Source: Flavobacterium micromati
GTDB taxonomy: Bacteria; Bacteroidota; Bacteroidia; Flavobacteriales; Flavobacteriaceae
Direction: 5' to 3'
NCBI RefSeq assembly: GCF_900129585.1
Contig: NZ_FQWF01000012.1
Span: 1 to 64,000, forward strand
DNA: 64,000 bases
Every line of letters begins with the position of its first letter. Position 1 is the stretch's first letter. The notes under the pieces are model-generated. The model saw only the letters and a program-made list of their open reading frames with translations, had not been told where the DNA came from and searched no databases. Positions 29,025-38,315 of the stretch are shown one piece after another. Position numbers and translations under genes: made by a program.

Positions 29025-29876
29025 ATGCAGAAAATCACACTACTTATTCATTGCAAAGATCAAAAGGGAATTATTGCCGCCGTTACTTCATTTATATCTA
29101 AGGTTGAAGGTAATATTACATATCTAGATCAACATGTTGATGTGGAGCAAAATGTGTTTTTTATGCGTTTAGAAAGTGAATTTTTAATAGCTGCAGATTT
29201 TGCTAATGTAAAAACTATTTTCGAGCAAACCATCGCAAAGGATTTTAGCATGTCTTGGGATTTTTATGTTAAGGAAATAAAACCAAAAATGGCATTATTT
29301 GTATCCAAATACAATCATTGTTTATATGATATTTTGGGTCGGTTTAGTGCCGGAGAATTAAATATTGAAATTCCGTTGATCATCAGCAATCATAATGATT
29401 TAAAACCGATTGCAGACCAGTTTAATGTTCCGTTTTACCATGTTCCTTTTGCAAAGGAGTGTAGAGAGGAAGCAGAACAACAACAAATTGCCTTACTTCA
29501 AAAATATCAAATAAATTTTATTGTTTTGGCGCGTTACATGCAGATCATAACGCCTAAGTTGATCTCGTTATATGAAAATAATATTATCAACATTCACCAT
29601 TCATTTTTACCTGCTTTTCCAGGGGCAAAACCGTACCATTCTGCGTTTAAAAGAGGCGTCAAAATCATTGGTGCAACTAGTCATTATGTAACGGAGGAAT
29701 TAGACGAAGGACCAATTATTGAGCAAGACATTACCAGAGTTTCGCATATTAATTCTGTAGCCGATTTTATTATGAAAGGAAAAGATTTAGAACGCACAGT
29801 TTTGGCTAGAGCCATAAAATTGCATTCAGAAAGGAAAGTTATGATTTATGATAACAAAACAGTAGTATTTTACTAA
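29025..29876 (+). CDS. purU: Formyltetrahydrofolate deformylase
   Basis: 283 residues. It hydrolyses 10-formyl-THF to THF and formate, supplying formate for purine synthesis. Domains: an ACT domain (~1-80; LLIHCKDQKGIIAAVTSFIS) and a formyltransferase-type domain (~85-283) with the catalytic-loop motifs INIHHSFLPAF and LDEGPIIEQD. The length is that of the family. Start ATG 29025, with no clear Shine-Dalgarno. The 295 bases downstream (29877-30171) are AT- then G/T-rich and hold no gene, only the terminator at 30141. Confidence 0.95.
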   Translation: MQKITLLIHCKDQKGIIAAVTSFISKVEGNITYLDQHVDVEQNVFFMRLESEFLIAADFANVKTIFEQTIAKDFSMSWDFYVKEIKPKMALFVSKYNHCLYDILGRFSAGELNIEIPLIISNHNDLKPIADQFNVPFYHVPFAKECREEAEQQQIALLQKYQINFIVLARYMQIITPKLISLYENNIINIHHSFLPAFPGAKPYHSAFKRGVKIIGATSHYVTEELDEGPIIEQDITRVSHINSVADFIMKGKDLERTVLARAIKLHSERKVMIYDNKTVVFY

Positions 29877-30140
29877 TTGATAGTAACAGAAAAAACTAAA
29901 TTGGATTTCTTTTAAAACTCAAAATCGATCTTTTTTAAATTAAATTTTGACAAAATTATTTTCTTTTCTGTTTAAAAATTTACGTTCGAGATGACAAAAA
30001 AATAGAGCAAAATCTTAACTTATCTTCAACAAAGTAATAACAAAATCTTAACAACGAAACACGGCTTTAAACCTGATCTTTGTAATGTAATAAACTGGTT
30101 ATTTATTATTTTGGTTTTGGTTTTGGTTAGTTAAAGAATT

Positions 30141-30173
30141 GCCTGCATCTTTTTTTGATGTGGGCATTTTTTT
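30141..30173 (+). terminator. Strong terminator, plus strand
   Basis: Stem gcctgcatc (30141-30149) with gatgtgggc (30157-30165), including two wobble pairs, a 7-base T loop and a following T-run to 30173. It is 265 bases past the purU stop, which is far for that gene, so a short unannotated RNA beginning at about 30090 may end here. It overlaps the last bases of the convergent hydrolase gene. Confidence 0.7.
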
Positions 30174-30972
30174 ATTTTGCCCTTTTCATAAAGGAAAGAA
30201 CAGTTTCATTAAAAGCATTTGGCTGCTCTAAATTCACGACGTGTCCGCAATTCTCTAATACAATTAATTGCGATGATTTATAATGACTCTGTACTACTTT
30301 CCTAACTGAAGGTAAAAACATATAGTCCTCCTCGCCCATTACGTATAAAGTTGGAATGTTTAACTCAACTTGGCGAAACAATTTGAGTATAGGATTAATT
30401 TCAGCAGTGAGTTTAAACCATTTGATAAATTCTTTTTGATATAGTTTTTTAGCTTCATTTATAAAAAGCAAACGCGACTGTTTGTGATTTTTTTTAGGCA
30501 TAATAACAAATGCAAAAAGCTTATACAAAAGTAAATACGGCAATACATATTTAAATACATTTCCTACTCGCATTAAAACTTGAGATCTAAAATTCATTTT
30601 TAAAATTGCACCACCAAGAATCATGCTTTGAACACGATCTGGATACATTTCGGCTAATTGTCTAATTAAAATGGTTCCTAAAGAAATTCCAACAAAATGT
30701 GATTTCTGAATTTTTAAAAAGTCTAAAACTTCAAGAATATCATTGGCTAGTGCCGAGAAAGTATATTTTTGTCTGAACGCTGTTTTTAAGGTAGTTTTAG
30801 ACTCTCCATGTCCACGCAAATCAAGCAATAAAACATTGTATTGCTTTTTAAAATCCCGAATTTGCTTAAACCAAATAGAGGAACTTCCGCCCGCACCATG
30901 CACAAAAGTGACCCACTGATTAGTGTTTTTGTTTTCGTAAATGGTATAGTTGATCACCTCTTTTTTTTGCAA
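30172..30972 (-). CDS. Alpha/beta hydrolase
   Basis: 266 residues. Features: oxyanion region FVHGAGGSSS (~22-31), nucleophile elbow GISLGT with Ser in the GxSxG box, catalytic Asp likely in YVMGEEDYMF, and His in ENCGHVVNLEQP near the C-terminus. It has a helical lid domain. The closest well-known relatives are small esterases and C-C hydrolases; no substrate can be named. The gene is convergent with purU and has no operon partner. Confidence 0.9.
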   Translation of the reverse strand: MQKKEVINYTIYENKNTNQWVTFVHGAGGSSSIWFKQIRDFKKQYNVLLLDLRGHGESKTTLKTAFRQKYTFSALANDILEVLDFLKIQKSHFVGISLGTILIRQLAEMYPDRVQSMILGGAILKMNFRSQVLMRVGNVFKYVLPYLLLYKLFAFVIMPKKNHKQSRLLFINEAKKLYQKEFIKWFKLTAEINPILKLFRQVELNIPTLYVMGEEDYMFLPSVRKVVQSHYKSSQLIVLENCGHVVNLEQPNAFNETVLSFMKRAK

Positions 30973-31063
30973 AAATAGGGCTTTAATTTTAAATCACAAT
31001 CTTAACAAAAAATATTAGTTATTTTATAAATCTAAAATGTAAATTCGCCAAAAAATTGCATCC

Positions 31064-31201
31064 ATGACAGGAATATTGGAACAGAAAAGTGAAATTGAAA
31101 AGTTTAAAGTTGAATATAAAATGATGTCAAAAATAGATTTTGACCTTACAAAGATTGTTATTGTAGAGGAAGAATTGATTCACGAAGATTGCTCACTATA
31201 G
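31064..31201 (+). CDS. Small 45-residue protein, putative
   Basis: An ATG at 31064 opens 45 codons ending TAG at 31199-31201 (MTGILEQKSEIEKFKVEYKM...). The composition is charged and plausible, it fills most of the 220-base gap between the hydrolase and the metal-binding protein gene, and it overlaps the latter's stop by six bases (convergent). I recognise no family. It could be a real small cytosolic protein or a chance frame. Confidence 0.4.
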   Translation: MTGILEQKSEIEKFKVEYKMMSKIDFDLTKIVIVEEELIHEDCSL

Positions 31202-31996
31202 TTTTTGATGTAACTTTTTGAAATAGTCAAACGCTTTTAGCAACCGGCTTCCATACCAAGAAAACATTTCACCATCAACAAGAATTGTTTTAGCATTAGT
31301 GGCATGTTTTCCTATTTCAATAAAGTGTTCTTCCTTGAAGGGAAATGGCTCGGAAGAAAGGAAAATTAGGTCAGGATCTCCATCTAAACGCAATTGGTTT
31401 AATTCAATTTCAGGATAGCGACCTTTGTTGTGATAAATGTTTTCAAAATGATTTAGTTTCAGTAATTCATTTATAAAATTATCTGCACCAGCAACCATAT
31501 ATGGATCTTTCCAAATGAAATACGCAATTTTTTTTACCGGAATATCTTTTACGAAATTTTTAAAGTCGTTTAACGCAAAAGCTAATTTGTCATTCCATTT
31601 CTGCGCTTCGGTTCTACAATTAAAAAGTTGACCAAAATCAGTTATCATTTGGAAGTTATCTTCGATAGTTCTAATATCAGTAACCCAAACCGGACAAATT
31701 TTGCTTAATTCTTCGACAATCTCTATTGTATTTTCTTCTTTATTGCAAATGATAATATCAGGTTTTAGTAACTTTATTTTCTCAAAATGCACTTTTTTTG
31801 TACCGCCTACCATTTTAATTTTCGATTTTAAATGATAAGGATGTACGCAGAATTTTGTAATTCCAATTAGACAACTTTCTAGACCCAATTCATATAACAA
31901 TTCTGTTTGTGAAGGGACAAGAGAAATGATTCGCTGAGGCGAAGTTATAAAAGAGTGGGAAGTCCCAATTTGATCAATTAGCGTTTTTTCTTTCAC
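31196..31996 (-). CDS. BtuF-like helical-backbone substrate-binding protein lacking a signal peptide
   Basis: 266 residues from a GTG at 31996. A longer TTG start at 32041 is unlikely, because it overlaps a -7 promoter motif (TACCTTTG). The fold is the two-lobe helical-backbone metal-receptor class (PeriplasmicBP_2): RIISLVPSQTELLYELGL opens lobe one and KIAYFIWKDPYMVAGADNF lobe two. Such proteins bind cobalamin, haem or iron chelates for ABC importers. There is no signal peptide or lipobox from either start, and no transporter genes lie nearby, so it is probably cytosolic and may not be a transporter part at all. B12 binding would suit the nearby icmF, but that is a guess. Confidence 0.78.
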   Translation of the reverse strand: MKEKTLIDQIGTSHSFITSPQRIISLVPSQTELLYELGLESCLIGITKFCVHPYHLKSKIKMVGGTKKVHFEKIKLLKPDIIICNKEENTIEIVEELSKICPVWVTDIRTIEDNFQMITDFGQLFNCRTEAQKWNDKLAFALNDFKNFVKDIPVKKIAYFIWKDPYMVAGADNFINELLKLNHFENIYHNKGRYPEIELNQLRLDGDPDLIFLSSEPFPFKEEHFIEIGKHATNAKTILVDGEMFSWYGSRLLKAFDYFKKLHQKL

Positions 31997-32126
31997 TTTT
32001 AAATTATATTTTACATGTAGAATTATTTTTATTTGCCGCAAAGGTACGAAGGCGCAAATTATATATTATTGAAAGTATTATGTCTTGTTTCTTTATCTTA
32101 TCTGTCACATTAAGCTTGCCGAAATG

Positions 32127-32948
32127 CTATAAATTCGCTTTCAAAATACGCTCCATTTCTTGTTGCATTTTCAACGCCTCTTCTCTTGCTTTTTGGGCGA
32201 AATCAGTACCATTTGAAGCATAAATAATACCTCTTGATGAATTGATTAACAAACCTACATTTGCATTCATGCCATATTTACAAACTTCTGCAAGACTACC
32301 TCCTTGGGCACCAACACCTGGAACTAATAAAAAACTATCAGGAACAATTTTTCGGATTTCAGTAAAATATTCCGCTTTGGTAGCTCCTACCACATACATC
32401 AAGTTTTCACTATTTTTCCAGGTTTTAGAAGTTTCTAGTACTTGTTTGTATAATTCTTTTCCGCTTACAGTTAGCGTTTGGAAATCATAGGCACCATCAT
32501 TAGAAGTTAAAGCTAAAAGGATCGTATGTTTGTTTTCGAAAGCAAGAAAAGGCTCGACTGAATCTTTGCCCATGTATGGTGCAACAGTTACACTATCAAA
32601 ATTTAAGTCGGCAAAAAAAGCTTTGGCATACATCGATGAGGTATTCCCAATATCACCTCGCTTTGCATCAGCGATTGTGAAAATTTCAGGATAATTATCG
32701 TTGAGATAATTGATCGTTTTTTCCAGAGACTTCCAGCCTTTTATTCCACATGCTTCATAAAAAGCAATGTTTGGCTTGTAAGCGACTACTAAGTCAAAAG
32801 TAGCATCAATTATCGCTTTATTAAACTCAAAAAGTGGATCTTCAAAAGCAAGTAAATGTTTAGGAATCAAAGTCAAATCGGTGTCTAATCCAATAGTTAG
32901 AAACGATTTTTTTATTTTTATTTGCTCGATTAATTGCTGTGTTGTCAT
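32127..32948 (-). CDS. pyrF: Orotidine-5'-phosphate decarboxylase (type 2)
   Basis: 273 residues, the length of the longer type-2 OMP decarboxylase. It makes UMP from OMP in pyrimidine synthesis. The catalytic Asp-Lys motif is [18 protein letters not shown], followed by [11 protein letters not shown] and the phosphate-binding [10 protein letters not shown]. It is monocistronic on the minus strand. The 375 bases to the next gene (32949-33323) are AT-rich and hold nothing else I can identify. Confidence 0.95.
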   Translation of the reverse strand: MTTQQLIEQIKIKKSFLTIGLDTDLTLIPKHLLAFEDPLFEFNKAIIDATFDLVVAYKPNIAFYEACGIKGWKSLEKTINYLNDNYPEIFTIADAKRGDIGNTSSMYAKAFFADLNFDSVTVAPYMGKDSVEPFLAFENKHTILLALTSNDGAYDFQTLTVSGKELYKQVLETSKTWKNSENLMYVVGATKAEYFTEIRKIVPDSFLLVPGVGAQGGSLAEVCKYGMNANVGLLINSSRGIIYASNGTDFAQKAREEALKMQQEMERILKANL

Positions 32949-33323
32949 TTATTTGTAGTTGTTTGGCAAAACTACAAACATAGAAGTAAAATCAACTTTA
33001 AATTCGCGTAAATTTAAAATCGCAATCTATATTTTAAGTTTTATAAAACCAAATTTAAGGTATAATTTGTATTAAAATAAATTTAAATTTAACAGTTGTG
33101 CAAAAACATAAATTAACTATTGAACATCAAAATCAGTACTTTAGTTTGCGTTACAAAATATTTAAAAACCTTATTATCAAAATATAACATATTAATATTG
33201 AGAAAAATCTATCCAAAATCAAAAATTCTATTTTATATCTGTACCAACAGGAATTAGTCAAATAAAATTTGAAAACATAAATAAATCCAACATTTTTATA
33301 TCTTTACCGTTAAACAAATATTT

Positions 33324-33887
33324 ATGAAAGTATATTTAAAATTTGATTACGCCCAAATGACCAAAAAAATTATTCAAGAAAAGCTCTCGGAATTGGGTTA
33401 TAAATTTAGCATAATTGGATTTGGAGAATTAAATTTTAACGAAAAAATACCAACTAAAAATTTTAACGAAATCACAAATATATTTAATGAATATGGTATC
33501 GAAATAGTTGAAAATCAAAAAAGTATTTTGGTACAAAAAATAAAAGATACTATTATTGAAATGGTCAATACTGATAAGCCAATGAATATAAAAAGCTCTG
33601 TTTACATAGCTGAAAAATTAAACCTAAGTTATCCTTATTTATCAAATGTTTTCTCAGAAGTGACTTATACCTCTATCGAAAACTTTATTATTATTCAGAA
33701 AATAGAATTGGCAAAGCAATTAATGATAAATACGGCTTTTAATTTAACTGAAATTTCGATACAATTAAATTATTCAAGTGTCGCTCATTTAAGCACCCAG
33801 TTTAAGCACATGACTGGTATGACGCCATCGGCTTTTCAAAAAATTATTACCAAAAGACGAAAATTATCAAACAAAATCAACAACTAA
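33324..33887 (+). CDS. AraC-type helix-turn-helix regulator
   Basis: 187 residues. The C-terminal ~100 residues form the two-HTH AraC DNA-binding domain (IAEKLNLSYPYLSNVFSEV; ISIQLNYSSVAHLSTQFKHM), followed by GMTPSAFQK typical of the family. The N-terminal 80 residues have no recognised ligand domain. It lies 11 bases upstream of a response regulator and then a histidine kinase on the same strand, probably one transcript. The targets are unknown. Similar short AraC proteins in Bacteroidetes follow phosphorelay genes. Confidence 0.85.
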   Translation: MKVYLKFDYAQMTKKIIQEKLSELGYKFSIIGFGELNFNEKIPTKNFNEITNIFNEYGIEIVENQKSILVQKIKDTIIEMVNTDKPMNIKSSVYIAEKLNLSYPYLSNVFSEVTYTSIENFIIIQKIELAKQLMINTAFNLTEISIQLNYSSVAHLSTQFKHMTGMTPSAFQKIITKRRKLSNKINN

Positions 33888-33898
33888 AACCATTTATT

Positions 33899-34345
33899 AT
33901 GACGGCTGACTATATAACTATTTGTCTTGCAGACGATGACGAAGATGACAGATTGTTTTTTACAGATGCATTTGATGAGTTAAGAATTAACACAAGAGTA
34001 AAGACTTTTAAAGATGGTGTTGAACTGATGAATTATTTAAATCACGCAGACTCAATTTTACCAAACGTTTTGTTTTTAGATTTAAATATGCCAAAAAAAA
34101 ATGGCGTAGAATGTTTATTAGAAATCAAAAAAAACGTCAAATTTAATGACATTGCAATAGCGATATATTCAACCTCATCAACAGAAGAACACATTGAAGA
34201 AACATTTGTAAATGGCGCAAATATTTACATAAAAAAACCAAATGACTTTGAGAATTTAAAAAAAATACTTTCAGAGGTAGTGACAATTAACTGGCAATAT
34301 CACACTTCAGGTTTAAATAAAGACAATTTTTTAATGAGAATGTAA
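33899..34345 (+). CDS. Response regulator receiver protein (CheY-like)
   Basis: 148 residues, receiver domain only. The acidic pocket is CLADDDEDD near residue 9-17 and the phosphorylated Asp is Asp61 in LFLDLNMPKKNG; the conserved Ser/Thr (IYSTSS) and Lys (YIKKP) follow in order. Without an output domain it probably acts by protein contact. It starts 11 bases after the AraC gene and ends one base before the histidine kinase start region, so the three form an operon, with the kinase as the likely phosphodonor. Confidence 0.93.
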   Translation: MTADYITICLADDDEDDRLFFTDAFDELRINTRVKTFKDGVELMNYLNHADSILPNVLFLDLNMPKKNGVECLLEIKKNVKFNDIAIAIYSTSSTEEHIEETFVNGANIYIKKPNDFENLKKILSEVVTINWQYHTSGLNKDNFLMRM

Positions 34346-34346
34346 G

Positions 34347-36131
34347 ATGGAAATTATGCAACTTCATAAATCGCCTCTTTTTCTAAAGATCATTTTCATT
34401 GTATCTCTCGCTATCATTTTTTTTATTGGTGCTATTACTTTTAAACATATTACTGTTTTAAAAAAAACATCAACATGGATCAGCAAAAGTTATGAAGTTA
34501 ATATTGAATTAGAAAGACTTTTGTCCCATGTAAAAGATGCTGAAACTGGACAAAGAGGTTATTTGTTAAGTAAAAACAAAAGCTTTTTAAAACCGTATGA
34601 TGATTCTAATGAGGAAATAAAAAAGTCATACAAACGAGTTGCCGAACTTACCGTAAACAGTAGGGCTCAGCAAAGAAATCTAAAGAAACTACAATATTTA
34701 ATAAGTAGGCATCTTAACTACTTATCTAAAACCCTATATCTTGTTGAAAGTAAGGGATATAATGAAAAAATAGTTTCTACTAACTTAGTAACTGGTAAAG
34801 AGGCAATGGATTCTATCCGAGTTGAGATAGAAGAAATGATCACGACTCAAAAAAATCTTCTCCAATATAGGCAAAACGATTATAATTCGACAATGAATTA
34901 TACTCCATTGTTGATCTATCTTACTTTACTAATTACTTTAATTTTGATAACTATCGCGTTTATTAAAATGAATAGGGATGTAGTATTACTCAAAAACACG
35001 GTCCACACGCTATCAGTAGCGATTGAAGTCAATAATCTTTCAGAAATCATTGGGAATTTTGGTAGTTGGCAATTGAATTTAGAAACTGGTACCTATACTT
35101 TCTCTGATAATCAATATCGCCTTTTAGGATGCGAGCCGCAATCATTTGAAGCTTGTGCCCATGAATATCTAAAATTTATTCATCCAGATGATTTAGAAAT
35201 TTTAACCGAAAAAACACAAAATATAAAATCCCATAATATTTTACCGCCTTTCACTTACAGAATTATTAGAGAAAATGGCGAAGTTAGATACTTAAAAAGT
35301 ATGGGACAAATAGTTACTATTTCATCTGATAATAAAACCTTTATTGGCACAACAAGAGACATCACCTCTGAGATAGACGATCAAATTCTTACCGAAGAAC
35401 GCAATAGAGAATTAGAAAGCAATAATAAGGAATTGAGTGCATTTAATTATATTGCAAGTCACGATTTACAAGAACCTTTGCGCAAAATAGAGACTTTTAT
35501 ATCAAGGTTAGTGAGTAAGGATTTTAATAATATTTCCGCGTCAGGTCAGCAATACGTTGGCAGTATCCAGAAATCAACAAATAGAATGCGAGTTTTAATT
35601 GAAGACTTATTGCAATTTTCAAGAACGAATAAAACGGAAAAGAATGTTGTAAATGCCGATCTAAATTATCTTCTTGAAAATGCCAAACACGATTTGGCAC
35701 AAGCCATTGAAGAAAAAAAAGCTATTATTCAAAGCAATAATTTGCCAACATTGCATATCATTCCGTTTCAAATTCAACAACTATTCATTAATATAATTGG
35801 TAACTCACTGAAATACAGTAAAAAAGATGTAGCTCCAATTATAAAACTAACGTACAGCCAAATAGTTTCAAACGAGGAGGAATTTTTACCAAATACCCAT
35901 CACTGCTATCACAAAATTGCAATTGAAGACAATGGAATAGGTTTTGAGCAAGAATATGCCAAAAATATTTTTGTATTATTCAATAGACTTCACAACAAGA
36001 ATGAATACCAAGGAACGGGTATTGGATTGGCTATTTGTAAAAAAATCGTTGAAAATCATAAAGGATTTATTACTGCAAAAGGTAACTTAGGCGTTGGCTC
36101 TCAATTTAATATCTATTTACCAGTTGAATAA
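34347..36131 (+). CDS. Membrane sensor histidine kinase (CHASE3-PAS-HisKA-HATPase)
   Basis: 594 residues. Two membrane helices (~13-33 and ~185-205) bracket an extracytoplasmic CHASE3 domain (HVKDAETGQRGYLLSKN). A PAS domain follows (~235-345, IGNFGSWQLNLETG), then a HisKA dimerisation domain with the phosphorylated His372 (ASHDLQEPLRKIE), then the HATPase with N-box (INIIGNSLKYSKKD), DNGIGF and GTGIGLAIC. All catalytic motifs are present, so it should be an active kinase; CHASE3/PAS kinases of this layout include phytochrome-like and light- or redox-responsive members. It is the last gene of the AraC-receiver-kinase run. The 255 bases to the next gene hold nothing I can identify. Confidence 0.93.
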   Translation: MEIMQLHKSPLFLKIIFIVSLAIIFFIGAITFKHITVLKKTSTWISKSYEVNIELERLLSHVKDAETGQRGYLLSKNKSFLKPYDDSNEEIKKSYKRVAELTVNSRAQQRNLKKLQYLISRHLNYLSKTLYLVESKGYNEKIVSTNLVTGKEAMDSIRVEIEEMITTQKNLLQYRQNDYNSTMNYTPLLIYLTLLITLILITIAFIKMNRDVVLLKNTVHTLSVAIEVNNLSEIIGNFGSWQLNLETGTYTFSDNQYRLLGCEPQSFEACAHEYLKFIHPDDLEILTEKTQNIKSHNILPPFTYRIIRENGEVRYLKSMGQIVTISSDNKTFIGTTRDITSEIDDQILTEERNRELESNNKELSAFNYIASHDLQEPLRKIETFISRLVSKDFNNISASGQQYVGSIQKSTNRMRVLIEDLLQFSRTNKTEKNVVNADLNYLLENAKHDLAQAIEEKKAIIQSNNLPTLHIIPFQIQQLFINIIGNSLKYSKKDVAPIIKLTYSQIVSNEEEFLPNTHHCYHKIAIEDNGIGFEQEYAKNIFVLFNRLHNKNEYQGTGIGLAICKKIVENHKGFITAKGNLGVGSQFNIYLPVE

Positions 36132-36386
36132 ATCATAAAACTGTTTCACAAATATTCTCTACTTATTTCGACTTCAATTTATAGTTCAACTTTTCTCAGA
36201 CGAACTATTCTTTTTATTTTAAAATCCTGACACCCGTAAATTCTGGAACAAAAGCTTGCAAAGATGTAACGTTAACTTTACATACATGCAATACTTTTGT
36301 AGCACTATTAAAATATGGTGCAAATTGCAATTGGAACTAATTGCTTGCAATCAACTTTTTAAAACTTTGTAAATAACAACGATATA

Positions 36387-36731
36387 ATGAAATATCTACA
36401 ATTATCAGTAGGACTAGTTTTTATCATTATTACAGTAATTTCTTGTAATAAAAAAAATGATGAAAAGGCTGAAATCGTGACCAACAACTACGTGCGCTTT
36501 ATAGATTCGGTTGTGAAAAAAGGTAAGGAGAACGGAATAAAAAATTGGAATAGCATTACGAAAGAATATGACAAAAAATCGAACGAGCTTCATATCGAAA
36601 TTGACAAGTTAGAAGATAACACGATTTTAGACGAAAAAATAAATACCGCTACAGCAAAATATGAAACGTTTAGAAATCAAACTTTTGAAGAAAAACTAGA
36701 AAGAGAAATGAAAGAAGATGAATTTCTGTAA
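36387..36731 (+). CDS. Small lipoprotein, DUF6565-like
   Basis: 114 residues: lipoprotein signal (VISC, Cys20) followed by a charged, coiled helical domain of ~90 residues (KKNDEKAEIV...). No characterised family function. It should be anchored on the periplasmic side of the envelope. It is a single gene, ended by a two-way terminator shared with convergent prfA. Confidence 0.75.
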   Translation: MKYLQLSVGLVFIIITVISCNKKNDEKAEIVTNNYVRFIDSVVKKGKENGIKNWNSITKEYDKKSNELHIEIDKLEDNTILDEKINTATAKYETFRNQTFEEKLEREMKEDEFL

Positions 36732-36756
36732 CAATAAAATAGTGGGATAATTTATG

Positions 36757-36793
36757 CAAAAAGCCAGCAGAAAATCGTTTCGCTGGCTTTTTA
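36757..36793. terminator. Bidirectional terminator
   Basis: Arms aaaaagccagc (36758-36768) and gctggcttttt (36782-36792) form a strong stem, with A- and T-runs at the outer ends. It serves the small lipoprotein gene and the convergent prfA gene. Confidence 0.85.
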
Positions 36794-36817
36794 TTTTGCT
36801 TATTGGTTAAACTAAAA

Positions 36818-37894
36818 TTAGAATACTTCGCTTGCCTCTTTAAGTTTTTCCGTGTTGTTGACTAACGCTAATTCGTCAACAATTTTTTGAATGTCACCAT
36901 TCATAATATTTCCTAAATCGTACAAAGTCAGACCTACACGGTGATCCGTAACACGACCTTGAGCGTAATTGTAAGTACGAATTTTAGCGGAACGGTCGCC
37001 AGAACTTACTTGTGAAGTACGTTTAGTGGCATCTTCCGCTTGCTTTTTAGCTAATTCTTGTTCATATAAACGGGAACGTAAAACCCCGAAAGCCTTATCT
37101 TTATTTTTGTGTTGTGATTTCTGATCTTGACATTGCGCCACTAATCCAGTAGGAATGTGAGTCAATCGCACCGCTGATTTAGTTGTGTTTACTGACTGTC
37201 CTCCAGGTCCTGACGAACAAAAGAAATCTACACGCACGTCATTCATATCAATTTGCACATCAAATTCCTCCGCTTCCGGAAGCACCATCACCGTAGCTGC
37301 CGATGTATGAACACGTCCTTGCGTCTCCGTTTGTGGAACCCGTTGCACACGGTGAACACCCGCTTCAAATTTCAAAGTTCCATAAACATCGTCACCAGTA
37401 ACTTCAAAAATTACCTCTTTGAAACCGCCCGAAGTTCCTTCATTCATATCCACCACAGAAGTTCTCCAACCCTGATTTTCACAATATTTAGTGTACATAC
37501 GAAATAAATCTCCGGCAAAAATACTCGCTTCATCCCCACCCGTTCCGGCACGAATTTCCACCATAACATTTTTAGCATCTTCGGGATCTTTAGGAATAAG
37601 CATGAATTTAATTTCATCCTCTAACTCCGGCAATCTTCCCTTCGCTTCATCCAGTTGCATTTTGGCCATATCGGTCATATCTGCATCACTGTTATCGGCA
37701 ATAATTTCGTTGGCTTCTTCGATATTTGCCATCAAAATCACGTATTCATCGCGTTTTTCAGCAAGCGCTTTTAAACTTTTATACTCTTGATTCAACTGCA
37801 CATAACGTTTCTGATCAGAGATTACATCGGGTTGAATAATCAAATCCGAAATCTCATCGAAACGTTGTTTTACTATTTGAAGTCTATCTAACAT
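36818..37894 (-). CDS. prfA: Peptide chain release factor 1
   Basis: 358 residues, the standard RF1 length. It recognises UAA/UAG stop codons and releases the peptide. The GGQ motif lies in [19 protein letters not shown]; the PxT-type anticodon region is in the [14 protein letters not shown] segment near the middle. A -7 motif TAATTTTG lies on the minus strand at 37918-37925, 24 bases before the ATG. It is a single gene. The 421 bases on its upstream side (37895-38315) hold this promoter and nothing else I can identify. Confidence 0.97.
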   Translation of the reverse strand: MLDRLQIVKQRFDEISDLIIQPDVISDQKRYVQLNQEYKSLKALAEKRDEYVILMANIEEANEIIADNSDADMTDMAKMQLDEAKGRLPELEDEIKFMLIPKDPEDAKNVMVEIRAGTGGDEASIFAGDLFRMYTKYCENQGWRTSVVDMNEGTSGGFKEVIFEVTGDDVYGTLKFEAGVHRVQRVPQTETQGRVHTSAATVMVLPEAEEFDVQIDMNDVRVDFFCSSGPGGQSVNTTKSAVRLTHIPTGLVAQCQDQKSQHKNKDKAFGVLRSRLYEQELAKKQAEDATKRTSQVSSGDRSAKIRTYNYAQGRVTDHRVGLTLYDLGNIMNGDIQKIVDELALVNNTEKLKEASEVF

Positions 37895-38315
37895 ATTCTA
37901 ATCCTTTATTTGGAGTGCAAAATTACGAAATTTTTGTTTAAAGTAAGTTGTTTCAAGTTGAGATTGTCATTGGGAGTTTTTTGGAGCTGTTTCCTGCTAT
38001 CCGTTGCAATCTTTTTTTCGGCAAAAAGCCTCAAAAAAGGATTTTCACTTCTATCAGGGCTAGGAAATTTGACTTTTTTAAGGACGTTTACGGTTTATCG
38101 TAATGTTATCGTTTTGTAATCGTTTTGGAAGCAAATAGATTTGAGAAATAAATTTATATCAGTTTTTTCGGAATTAAATTATATATTTGAGAAAATAACG
38201 AATTATAATATAAACTTTAGCATGTACAACTAAATATAGGTAAGTTGGCATTACGGAGTAGGGTATATAAGTTAGTTGTATAAAATTTAAAAATACAAAA
38301 TAGACAAATAATAAT

